Shown: piece by piece, positions 39,557 to 46,147 of the stretch
Numbering within the stretch: the stretch's first letter is position 1
Layout: every line of letters starts with the position of its first letter
Assembly (NCBI RefSeq): GCF_013403975.1
Contig: NZ_JABFDH010000004.1
Location: 468,079-532,078, forward strand
Direction: 5' to 3'
Length of the DNA: 64,000 bases
From: Winogradskyella ursingii
Lineage (GTDB): Bacteria > Bacteroidota > Bacteroidia > Flavobacteriales > Flavobacteriaceae
The notes under the pieces: model-generated
Seen by the model: the letters and a program-made list of their open reading frames with translations, nothing else
What the model was told of the DNA's origin: nothing
Database searches by the model: none
Position numbers and translations under genes: made by a program

Positions 39557-39988
39557 TTATTCTTTTATATTCAGTTTTATTTTTTGTCCATCTTTCAAAT
39601 CCTTTATTTGAAATCCTAAATCTCCGCTAAAAGCAATTAATTCCACAAAACTAATTTTTCCGAGATTCGATTTTTCGTATTCTCCACCAATAACAGCAGA
39701 CATTTTTAAACAATATTTTTCGTTTTCTTTTAATTCTCCAAGTTCCGATTTCGCAATATTCACAAGGTTTGTCATTTCCCAATCTTCTATAAATTCAGAG
39801 TCAGATGAGATTTTATTAAATTCAGATTCCGATTCCGCAATTTTTTTGCAACTAATTTCTTCTGGACAAATTCTCCAATATTCGTTTTTATCCGTTTTGA
39901 AAATCACGTTGCCAAAGTCATTCGTCCGAACTATTTCGGTCGCATTAAATCCTTTCCAATTCCAAGCTTTATTTATTTCCGCAATCAT
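39557..39988 (-). CDS. Tdi1/DUF1851-like protein (cassette gene)
   Basis: 143 residues, no signal peptide. The segments AWNWKGFNATEIV, GNVIFKTDKNEYWRICPEE and NLGKISFVELIAFSGDLG match what I remember of the DUF1851 / T6SS immunity protein Tdi1 C-terminal family. Tdi1 protects Agrobacterium from the secreted DNase Tde1; whether this distant relative is an immunity protein is unproven. It is the first gene of a two-gene cassette between sites at 39096 and 40002. As an orphan immunity-type gene on a cassette it could defend against neighbours' toxins; this is inference. Confidence 0.65.
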   Translation of the reverse strand: MIAEINKAWNWKGFNATEIVRTNDFGNVIFKTDKNEYWRICPEEISCKKIAESESEFNKISSDSEFIEDWEMTNLVNIAKSELGELKENEKYCLKMSAVIGGEYEKSNLGKISFVELIAFSGDLGFQIKDLKDGQKIKLNIKE

Positions 39989-40001
39989 TTTCTCAAATTA
40001 G

Positions 40002-40132
40002 GCACAACGGTCTCGGCTATGAGTAGTTGCGTTTGTTAGCACTTAACTTTGCAGGTACACACCAAGTTGGAAATTCCGCAGGAATTTCCAAAGTAGGCGA
40101 GAACAAGCAATTACTTATAGCCATTGTTGTGC
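40002..40132. repeat. attC-like palindromic site 4
   Basis: GCACAAC ... GTTGTGC form the ends. GGCTAT-AGTA-TTGC pairs with GCAA-TACT-ATAGCC, with unequal spacers (GGTCTC on one side, ATT on the other). An inner 11-base perfect hairpin pairs TTGGAAATTCC (40067-40077) with GGAATTTCCAA (40081-40091). The best-preserved site of the array; an identical copy is at 41891. Confidence 0.82.
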
Positions 40133-40159
40133 GTTCGTATTTTTTCCAGCGTAGAACTT

Positions 40160-40615
40160 TTATTGTTTCATTTCCACTCTTATTAGTCGAATTGTTACAG
40201 TGTCACTCAAATTTTCTACAGAATGAGGTGCTTCTGGTTTTTTATACATTGTCAAAGGGAAAGTAAGTGGTTCTGGTATTTTGCGAGAATCCATAATTAC
40301 ATTTCCTTCTCCATCACGATCAATAAAATCTCCAGCCTCCATAATATAAAGTACACTCGGCCATTGATGATGATGAACAGCTTCTAATTCATTTGGCTCA
40401 ATTGTTACTTCCAGAACTCTTACTTTGTCATTTTCCAACAAAATTTTATGATTTTTTGGTGCAGAAACTACAGCATCTTGTTCTTTAGGCCAATCCGCGG
40501 GATTTCCTGTTTTGTATAAAAGTTTTTGTTCTTCAGTTATTTGTCCGAGAACTGAAGTAGTTGAAAATACCGAAAGGCAAATCAAAGTAACTAGAAATTT
40601 AAAAGGTGATTTCAT
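40160..40615 (-). CDS. Exported cupin-domain protein (cassette gene, copy 1)
   Basis: 151 residues. A signal peptide (to about residue 25, cleaved near VLGQ) precedes a cupin barrel: VRVLEVTIEPNELEAVHHHQWPSVLYI gives a histidine cluster as a likely metal site, and KPEAPHSVENLSD gives the second motif with a His. Cupins of this small exported type are of unknown function; some are dioxygenases or sugar-binding. The gene sits alone in a cassette; its recombination site lies 28 bases downstream. An identical copy is at 42049. Confidence 0.82.
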   Translation of the reverse strand: MKSPFKFLVTLICLSVFSTTSVLGQITEEQKLLYKTGNPADWPKEQDAVVSAPKNHKILLENDKVRVLEVTIEPNELEAVHHHQWPSVLYIMEAGDFIDRDGEGNVIMDSRKIPEPLTFPLTMYKKPEAPHSVENLSDTVTIRLIRVEMKQ

Positions 40616-40701
40616 AATTGGTCATTTTTAGTTTTTAATGCTTACTCTAATCGGTTTTCAGCTTCCCCGTTTTTCTTTTTTAGAGTCGTTTGTCATATGA
40701 C

Positions 40702-40832
40702 GCACAACGGTTGGTATAAAAAGAGTTGCGGGTTTACGTGCGAGGATTTTCCGCAGGAAAATCAGACGTAGTAAACTTGCAACGCCATTGGGTTAAGCCT
40801 AAAACTAAGCAATTATTTTTATACTGTGTTGT
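40702..40832. repeat. attC-like palindromic site 5
   Basis: GCACAAC at the left and GTTGT at the right. The outer arm GTATAAAAA pairs with TTTTTATAC; inner hairpin GATTTTCC (40745-40752) with GGAAAATC (40756-40763). Both stems differ in sequence from those of site 4 but keep pairing. Directly downstream of the zinc-ribbon membrane gene. Confidence 0.8.
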
Positions 40833-40843
40833 AAAACGTTTTT

Positions 40844-41227
40844 TTATTCAGTCACGTAAGTTTGATTGAAAGCTTTTACTCGATTTCTTTCTTCTTTATT
40901 TAGAATGCTATAAATCCACACAGGAAACAGTAGTCCGCACGCAACTACGAAAATTCCAATGACTGTTTTCATTTCGGAAATCATTTGCATCACAAAATAA
41001 AGTCCGATAAGAGTTCCTGCTAAAAATAAAATTCCAGCAAGAATTGAAATCAGTTTAAATTCCTTTGCGTAAAATTTATTCACGTTTAGAGTAGACTTCT
41101 GATTGCAATTTTTACAGTCAGTTTTTCTGTTCTTCCCGTTTTCCATTGCGAATTCAATCCGAGTACACGATTCCGTTTTTAATCGGTTTTCATAGTGACA
41201 ATTCGGACATTTAAAATAAACTCTCAA
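40844..41227 (-). CDS. Zinc-ribbon protein with two membrane helices (cassette gene, copy 1)
   Basis: 127 residues. CPNCHYEN at residue 8 and CKNCNQKS near residue 38 form a zinc ribbon; two hydrophobic helices follow (about 58-80, ISILAGILFLAGTLIGLYFV; and 88-108, VIGIFVVACGLLFPVWIY). Probably an inner-membrane protein with a cytoplasmic ribbon; function unknown. It occupies its own cassette between sites at 40702 and 41246 and is duplicated at 42733. Confidence 0.72.
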   Translation of the reverse strand: MRVYFKCPNCHYENRLKTESCTRIEFAMENGKNRKTDCKNCNQKSTLNVNKFYAKEFKLISILAGILFLAGTLIGLYFVMQMISEMKTVIGIFVVACGLLFPVWIYSILNKEERNRVKAFNQTYVTE

Positions 41228-41245
41228 TTTTGGTCAAAATGTTTT

Positions 41246-41376
41246 ACAACGTGTTTGGCTATGGTTTCGTTGCGTGAAAATCCGCGAGGATTTTCCGCCG
41301 TAAACCGAAGATAGCAAATTTGCGAGGACTTGCCGAGAGGAAAGTCAGAAGCAATGAACTATAGCCGGTGTTGTGC
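41246..41376. repeat. attC-like palindromic site 6
   Basis: ACAACGTGTTTG at the left, GTTGTGC at the right. Outer arm GGCTATGGTT / AACTATAGCC; inner hairpin GAAAATCC (41276-41283) with GGATTTTC (41288-41295), plus a weaker second hairpin GACTTGCC / GGAAAGTC. Directly downstream of the exported protein gene at 41386. Confidence 0.8.
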
Positions 41377-41385
41377 ATAGTATTT

Positions 41386-41865
41386 TTATTCTTTGCATAT
41401 TATTCCGTCTTGCGAAATTTTTTGTCCGTCGTTTGTTGTCATAGTTGCTGTATAATACAGACATCTTTTTTCAATTTTTGTTTTTGAGACTACAATTCCG
41501 TTATTGTCATTTACCCATTTTTTTCCTTCATCCAATTCAGATTTTGATGAGTCATAAGTCAGTCGGTAAGTACAGTCGTCAATCCATTCAATGATTTCGT
41601 ATTCAGGATTTCCATTTCCAATTCCGTTTTTCCATTCCACTTGAGTGTTTTTAGCACGAACAACAATGTATTTATTAACAGTTAAATCACGTTCAGCGGT
41701 CATTTCTTTAATACTATCATTTGATATTACAGTATATTTTTTCATTTCATCATCGGTTGGAATATAAAATTGTCCAATTTTAAAATCCTCACAAGTCAAT
41801 TCCTGCGCATTGATTTTAAGTCCGATTAGCAGAAATATTGCAATTAGGATTATAGTTTTTTTCAT
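41386..41865 (-). CDS. Small exported protein of unknown function (cassette gene)
   Basis: 159 residues. Signal peptide MKKTIILIAIFLLIGLKINA (cleavage near residue 20), then a mature domain with four cysteines (LTCEDFKIG, DDCTYRLTY, KRCLYYT, and GIICKE at the end) that could form two disulfides. The segment VVRAKNTQVEWKNGIGNG followed by EYEIIEWIDDCTYRL resembles DNA topoisomerase IV-named small exported proteins that I vaguely recall, but no family is asserted. It fills the cassette between sites at 41246 and 41891. Confidence 0.65.
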   Translation of the reverse strand: MKKTIILIAIFLLIGLKINAQELTCEDFKIGQFYIPTDDEMKKYTVISNDSIKEMTAERDLTVNKYIVVRAKNTQVEWKNGIGNGNPEYEIIEWIDDCTYRLTYDSSKSELDEGKKWVNDNNGIVVSKTKIEKRCLYYTATMTTNDGQKISQDGIICKE

Positions 41866-41890
41866 TCAGCGTTTTGTTTGTCAATATTAT

Positions 41891-42021
41891 GCACAACGGT
41901 CTCGGCTATGAGTAGTTGCGTTTGTTAGCACTTAACTTTGCAGGTACACACCAAGTTGGAAATTCCGCAGGAATTTCCAAAGTAGGCGAGAACAAGCAAT
42001 TACTTATAGCCATTGTTGTGC
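41891..42021. repeat. attC-like palindromic site 7 (copy of site 4)
   Basis: Same sequence as site 4, part of the duplicated block. It belongs to the second cupin cassette and abuts the exported-protein cassette on its left. Confidence 0.82.
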
Positions 42022-42048
42022 GTTCGTATTTTTTCCAGCGTAGAACTT

Positions 42049-42504
42049 TTATTGTTTCATTTCCACTCTTATTAGTCGAATTGTTACAGTGTCACTCAAA
42101 TTTTCTACAGAATGAGGTGCTTCTGGTTTTTTATACATTGTCAAAGGGAAAGTAAGTGGTTCTGGTATTTTGCGAGAATCCATAATTACATTTCCTTCTC
42201 CATCACGATCAATAAAATCTCCAGCCTCCATAATATAAAGTACACTCGGCCATTGATGATGATGAACAGCTTCTAATTCATTTGGCTCAATTGTTACTTC
42301 CAGAACTCTTACTTTGTCATTTTCCAACAAAATTTTATGATTTTTTGGTGCAGAAACTACAGCATCTTGTTCTTTAGGCCAATCCGCGGGATTTCCTGTT
42401 TTGTATAAAAGTTTTTGTTCTTCAGTTATTTGTCCGAGAACTGAAGTAGTTGAAAATACCGAAAGGCAAATCAAAGTAACTAGAAATTTAAAAGGTGATT
42501 TCAT
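42049..42504 (-). CDS. Exported cupin-domain protein (cassette gene, copy 2)
   Basis: 151 residues, identical in protein sequence to the gene at 40160, with the same signal peptide and the histidine cluster EAVHHHQWPS. As read, the flanking promoter region and site are also identical, so both copies should be expressed alike. The identity over coding and non-coding sequence points to a recent duplication of the cassette, not to an old paralogue. Confidence 0.82.
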   Translation of the reverse strand: MKSPFKFLVTLICLSVFSTTSVLGQITEEQKLLYKTGNPADWPKEQDAVVSAPKNHKILLENDKVRVLEVTIEPNELEAVHHHQWPSVLYIMEAGDFIDRDGEGNVIMDSRKIPEPLTFPLTMYKKPEAPHSVENLSDTVTIRLIRVEMKQ

Positions 42505-42590
42505 AATTGGTCATTTTTAGTTTTTAATGCTTACTCTAATCGGTTTTCAGCTTCCCCGTTTTTCTTTTTTAGAGTCGTTTGTCATATGAC

Positions 42591-42721
42591 GCACAACGGT
42601 TGGTATAAAAAGAGTTGCGGGTTTACGTGCGAGGATTTTCCGCAGGAAAATCAGACGTAGTAAACTTGCAACGCCATTGGGTTAAGCCTAAAACTAAGCA
42701 ATTATTTTTATACTGTGTTGT
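42591..42721. repeat. attC-like palindromic site 8 (copy of site 5)
   Basis: Same sequence as site 5, within the second duplicated block, directly downstream of the second zinc-ribbon membrane gene. Confidence 0.8.
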
Positions 42722-42732
42722 AAAACGTTTTT

Positions 42733-43116
42733 TTATTCAGTCACGTAAGTTTGATTGAAAGCTTTTACTCGATTTCTTTCTTCTTTATTTAGAATGCTAT
42801 AAATCCACACAGGAAACAGTAGTCCGCACGCAACTACGAAAATTCCAATGACTGTTTTCATTTCGGAAATCATTTGCATCACAAAATAAAGTCCGATAAG
42901 AGTTCCTGCTAAAAATAAAATTCCAGCAAGAATTGAAATCAGTTTAAATTCCTTTGCGTAAAATTTATTCACGTTTAGAGTAGACTTCTGATTGCAATTT
43001 TTACAGTCAGTTTTTCTGTTCTTCCCGTTTTCCATTGCGAATTCAATCCGAGTACACGATTCCGTTTTTAATCGGTTTTCATAGTGACAATTCGGACATT
43101 TAAAATAAACTCTCAA
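42733..43116 (-). CDS. Zinc-ribbon protein with two membrane helices (cassette gene, copy 2)
   Basis: 127 residues, identical in protein sequence to the gene at 40844: zinc ribbon CPNCHYEN / CKNCNQKS and two membrane helices. It is the first gene of the array as seen from the integrase remnant. Only 18 bases separate its start codon from the core ACAAC at 43135, so its promoter, if any, must lie in the integrase-side sequence or be absent. Confidence 0.72.
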   Translation of the reverse strand: MRVYFKCPNCHYENRLKTESCTRIEFAMENGKNRKTDCKNCNQKSTLNVNKFYAKEFKLISILAGILFLAGTLIGLYFVMQMISEMKTVIGIFVVACGLLFPVWIYSILNKEERNRVKAFNQTYVTE

Positions 43117-43134
43117 TTTTGGTCAAAATGTTTT

Positions 43135-43166
43135 ACAACAATTGGATATACGTATTAACTATATCC
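43135..43166. other. Possible attI-like junction beside the integrase remnant
   Basis: The last core ACAAC (43135-43139) joins a unique sequence AATTGGATATA that contains a 7-base inverted repeat GGATATA (43144-43150) / TATATCC (43160-43166). No full 130-bp palindrome follows. In an integron this simple junction between the first cassette and the integrase gene would be attI. The assignment rests on position only. Confidence 0.4.
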
Positions 43167-43180
43167 ACATTATATGTCGT

Positions 43181-43896
43181 CTAAGATAATAAATCTTTTA
43201 TGTTAGAAAAGGAACTATTGGCAACATGAGTGTAAATTTCCGTGGTTTTAGTAGAACTGTGTCTCAACAAGAGTTGAATGTGCCTAAGGTCAGTACCATT
43301 TTCTAAAAAGGTGTGTTGCAAAACTATGTCTGAGCATATGTGGTGTAACTTTTTTACGTATACCCGCTCTTTTCGAGGCTGATTTTACAATTTTTAATAC
43401 ACTAGATGCACTGTACTTGCCACCCTTTTGACCTTCAAACAGATAAATTGTAGGTCGATATGCTTTGTAATAAACTTTAAGGTTTTTCAGAAGTCTCCCA
43501 CTCAAGACGGTGATCCTGTCCTTGTTGCCCTTTGCATTTTTGACCATACCATACGCTTGCTATCGATATCAGCAATTTCAAGGTTTAAAAGTTCGCTGCG
43601 ACGAAGACCTGAAGAATAAAGAAGTACCGGTATGCATCGGTGCTTGATGTTTTTGGCACACTCGATAATTTGAAAAATCTCGTCCTTTAAAAGGACTTCA
43701 GGAAGTAATCTTGTCTTTCTTGGGCGCTCAATAGAGTAGAAGCGGTTGGGCATTCCCAGAACTACTTCATAATAGAACTTGATACTGTATTAAGCGTAGT
43801 ATTATATCCTTTTGAAATACTAACAATATCATCAAAATCTGCTGTTATCAAATCAGAGGTTGCAGCTAAAGATAAAACTTCATTAAATAAGCGTTC
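43181..43896 (-). pseudogene. Tyrosine recombinase/integron-type integrase, frameshifted remnant
   Basis: Three frames together restore a recombinase catalytic domain: KGYNTTLNTV, then KFYYEVVLGMPNR, the box I arginine in SSGLRRSELLNLEIADIDS, the lysine hairpin in AKGNKDRITVLSG, LFEGQKGGKYSASS, the HxxR box TPHMLRHSFATHL, and the nucleophile tyrosine in TEIYTHV. Frame breaks fall near 43778 (one base lost), near 43550, and at a T-run near 43305 (one T too many). Most of the N-terminal domain is missing. This family is common in Bacteroidota and often labelled XerC/D-like or integron integrase. It directly adjoins the cassette array and reads toward it. Confidence 0.82.
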
Positions 43897-44035
43897 TTAT
43901 AACTACAATCATTTTTGCCCTAATCGGATTGCGTTATTAATTATCTTATTACAGACTTGATTTTTAATTTTAGACAATTAATTTTAATTCGTCAGTATAG
44001 AACATTTGTAACGACCAAAAATTTAAGTAAAATTC

Positions 44036-44290
44036 ATGAACATTATTGAGGTAATCGGTTTGTTAGCTGGTCTTTTTACCACAATTGCTATTATTCCACA
44101 AATTCTAAAGGCTATCAAAAGTGGAGATGTAGATAGTATAAGTCCATTCTTTTTTATCATTCTTATAATTGGCGTTGGTCTTTGGACCGTATATGGCATT
44201 TTAAAGGAGGATTGGCCCATTATTATTACAAATGGCATTTCATTTTCGTTAAACCTCACTATGTTACTAATTTATTACAGTAAGAATTAA
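44036..44290 (+). CDS. SemiSWEET-type sugar transporter
   Basis: 84 residues with three membrane helices, the size of bacterial SemiSWEETs (single MtN3/saliva repeat that dimerises). Visible: GLLAGLFTTIAIIPQILKA with the PQ motif in helix 1, SGDVDSISPFFFIILIIGVGLW in helix 2, and a third helix ending in an Asn/Ser-rich face (ITNGISFSLNLTML). The family moves sucrose or glucose down a gradient. The stop codon TAA is immediately followed by the ATG of the YqcI-like gene, so it heads a tight operon. Confidence 0.88.
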   Translation: MNIIEVIGLLAGLFTTIAIIPQILKAIKSGDVDSISPFFFIILIIGVGLWTVYGILKEDWPIIITNGISFSLNLTMLLIYYSKN

Positions 44291-44950
44291 ATGGACGAAT
44301 TATCATATAAAAATTTAGAAGCGGAAGAAATGGTCCGTGAGTTTATTCTAGACGATCATCCTTGTGTTATGGCGCAGAGCGTTGTGGCAGATGATAATAT
44401 TACAGTACGCTCGTATGAGGGTATGACTGAAAATGCAGCTAAAAATATTATTGAAGATTTGAAGGATTATTTGAACGATGTATCAACAGATTCAATGAAA
44501 TTTCAAACCTTTATTGCAGTTTTTGGTAAGAATAAATTTTCATCCGAGAAGGGTTTTGAAAAATCTCTATGGAAGTTATTGAATATTTTGCATCAAAGAG
44601 ATGAATACCCTTGGGACCCAACAACAAGTTCTAATCCCAAATCTTCAAATTTTAGTTATAGTCTTTTGGGTCAATCTTTTTATATTGTAGGTATGCATCC
44701 CAATTCCTCGAGATGGGCGCGTTCTTCGCCGGTTCCGATGATAGTTTTTAATCTTCATAGTCAATTTGAATTGTTGCGAAGTGCAGGAAGATATCATAGG
44801 GTTCGAGACATAATACGAAGAAGAGATAAGGCTTATCAAGGCTCAATAAACCCTATGCTAGAGGATTTTGGCACACATAGTGAAGCTAGACAGTATAGTG
44901 GTAGGGCTGTGAACGATAAATGGAAATGCCCTTTTAAAATTGATGAATAA
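44291..44950 (+). CDS. YqcI/YcgG family protein
   Basis: 219 residues, no signal peptide. Motifs of the YqcI/YcgG family: DDHPCVMAQSVVADDNI with a conserved Cys near residue 20, LWKLLNILHQRDEYPWDP, and SFYIVGMHPNSSRWARSS followed by the FNLHSQFELLR stretch. Function unknown in the literature that I know; some relatives sit in biosynthetic clusters. It starts on the base after the SemiSWEET stop and overlaps the DUF1989 gene by 8 bases, so the three are translationally coupled. Confidence 0.85.
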   Translation: MDELSYKNLEAEEMVREFILDDHPCVMAQSVVADDNITVRSYEGMTENAAKNIIEDLKDYLNDVSTDSMKFQTFIAVFGKNKFSSEKGFEKSLWKLLNILHQRDEYPWDPTTSSNPKSSNFSYSLLGQSFYIVGMHPNSSRWARSSPVPMIVFNLHSQFELLRSAGRYHRVRDIIRRRDKAYQGSINPMLEDFGTHSEARQYSGRAVNDKWKCPFKIDE

Positions 44951-45527
44951 TATGCAAATAATCCCACCAAAATCAGGTACATCCTTTAAGCTTAATAAAG
45001 GTCAAGTTCTCAAAATAATAGATATTGAAGGGATGCAAGTTTCGGATATATTGTTTTTTAATAGTACGGATGTTAATGAAAAACTGTCCTCGGGAAAAAC
45101 AATGGATTATGAGGAATCAATACTCTTAACTAAAGGCAATTACTTATATAGCAACCGCAGCAATAAAATGGTTAAAATTATAGAGGACACCAATGGCAGG
45201 AATGATTTTTTACTCGCACCTTGCGATTTGAAAACTTTTGAGCATTTTTATAGTATGACCGATTACCATCCCAGCTGTTTCGAAAATCTTTATAAAAACC
45301 TAAAACAATATGGCGTAACCAAAGATGGAATTCCAACTGCGTTCAACATTTTTATGAATGTGGTCTTCAACGAAGAAGGTAAAATACACGTGAAGCCACC
45401 AACTTCCATTTCTGGCGACTATATTTGCTTTGAAGCACAAATGGACTTAATTGTAGCTATGACAGCTTGTTCTGCAAAAGACAGCAATGGTGGTAGCTTT
45501 AAACCAATTGGATACGAAATTTTATAG
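44943..45527 (+). CDS. DUF1989 (urea carboxylase-associated) family protein
   Basis: 194 residues from the ATG at 44943; a further ATG at 44952 is possible. The pattern SFKLNKGQVLKIIDIEGMQVSDILFF, the N-terminal CDLKTFEHFYSM and the C-terminal cysteine in MTACSAKDSNGG match DUF1989, proteins associated with urea carboxylase and urea or guanidine use, with a probable metal site. It overlaps the YqcI gene and is followed after 2 bases by a membrane protein gene. No urea carboxylase is present in the window, so the partner pathway is unknown. Confidence 0.82.
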   Translation: MNNMQIIPPKSGTSFKLNKGQVLKIIDIEGMQVSDILFFNSTDVNEKLSSGKTMDYEESILLTKGNYLYSNRSNKMVKIIEDTNGRNDFLLAPCDLKTFEHFYSMTDYHPSCFENLYKNLKQYGVTKDGIPTAFNIFMNVVFNEEGKIHVKPPTSISGDYICFEAQMDLIVAMTACSAKDSNGGSFKPIGYEIL

Positions 45528-45529
45528 AT

Positions 45530-46114
45530 ATGAAAAGTTTCTTTCTAAAAAATAAAAAAGCTTTGTATGGTGGGCTTATCACTACATTCATCATCGCCTT
45601 AGGTGTATTTCTATTGGGCAATATTTCAGGATATGAAGCCAAATTATTATTAAAATCCTCAATGCAAGGGTTAAATATGCTTTGTAATACAATCGTCTTA
45701 GCTTCTGCAACCATATTGGCACTATTGCTAACGCTTTTAGGAATAAGCATAGGTACAAGCAATAAATTAAAGGAAACGCACTACAAACAAGTGTTGAACA
45801 TTGCCAAGTTTGATACTATACTTTTTATTAGTGCATTGGTGCTTTTTCAGTTTTTTAACATACCCATTACCGAAGCCGATAATGTGGATATGTCGTGGTA
45901 CAAGTATATTTATTGGGCAACATTGTTCTCTTCCTCTATAATTAGTGGTATGATGGTGACAACAGTATTAATGCTCTATGGAACTGTTACCAACATAATA
46001 GTAATTGTGGGTTTAAAGAAAAGCAACCATCAGCTTATCATAACCGATGATGAAGAGGATATGGACGGTGAGAGAGATGAAGAGGACGAAAAAAACAATG
46101 CGGGAAGCGAGTGA
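45530..46114 (+). CDS. Four-helix membrane protein of unknown function
   Basis: 194 residues with hydrophobic segments at about 13-32, 47-70, 93-112 and 127-158, and a very acidic cytoplasmic tail (DDEEDMDGERDEEDEKNN). I do not recognise a family. It starts 2 bases after the DUF1989 stop and is the last gene of the four-gene operon. The mix of a sugar carrier, two soluble proteins and this protein suggests uptake or handling of a small nitrogen compound, but that is a guess. Confidence 0.7.
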   Translation: MKSFFLKNKKALYGGLITTFIIALGVFLLGNISGYEAKLLLKSSMQGLNMLCNTIVLASATILALLLTLLGISIGTSNKLKETHYKQVLNIAKFDTILFISALVLFQFFNIPITEADNVDMSWYKYIYWATLFSSSIISGMMVTTVLMLYGTVTNIIVIVGLKKSNHQLIITDDEEDMDGERDEEDEKNNAGSE

Positions 46115-46147
46115 ATTTAACTGTGTTACTACACGATTATTTTTATA

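Larger units (their letters stand above)
40002..41250. repeat. Two-cassette tandem duplication, copy 1 (1,249 bp)
   Basis: Bases 40002-41250 recur at 41891-43139 with an offset of 1,889; I saw no difference in the lines compared, and both encoded proteins are identical. The block contains site 4, the cupin gene, site 5 and the zinc-ribbon membrane gene. Its left edge is GCACAAC and its right edge TTTTACAAC, so both breakpoints fall within the conserved core. Confidence 0.93.
41891..43139. repeat. Two-cassette tandem duplication, copy 2 (1,249 bp)
   Basis: Second copy of 40002-41250. It ends at TTTTACAAC (43131-43139), where the sequence changes from the site-6 continuation to AATTGGATATACG next to the integrase remnant. 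Copy 2 is therefore integrase-proximal and may be the newer insertion. Confidence 0.93.

Noticed and set aside
40027..40266. 79-residue frame on the plus strand, repeated at 41916-42155
   Set aside because: It runs through the palindromic site and into the antisense of the cupin gene; it has no protein-like features and is repeated only because the cassette is duplicated.
35400..43139. CRISPR array
   Set aside because: The repeats are long imperfect palindromes spaced by genes, not short direct repeats with equal spacers, and no cas genes are present.
40002..43139. Insertion sequence explaining the 1,249-bp duplication
   Set aside because: No transposase is encoded; the repeated genes are a cupin and a zinc-ribbon membrane protein, and the edges are cassette core sites.
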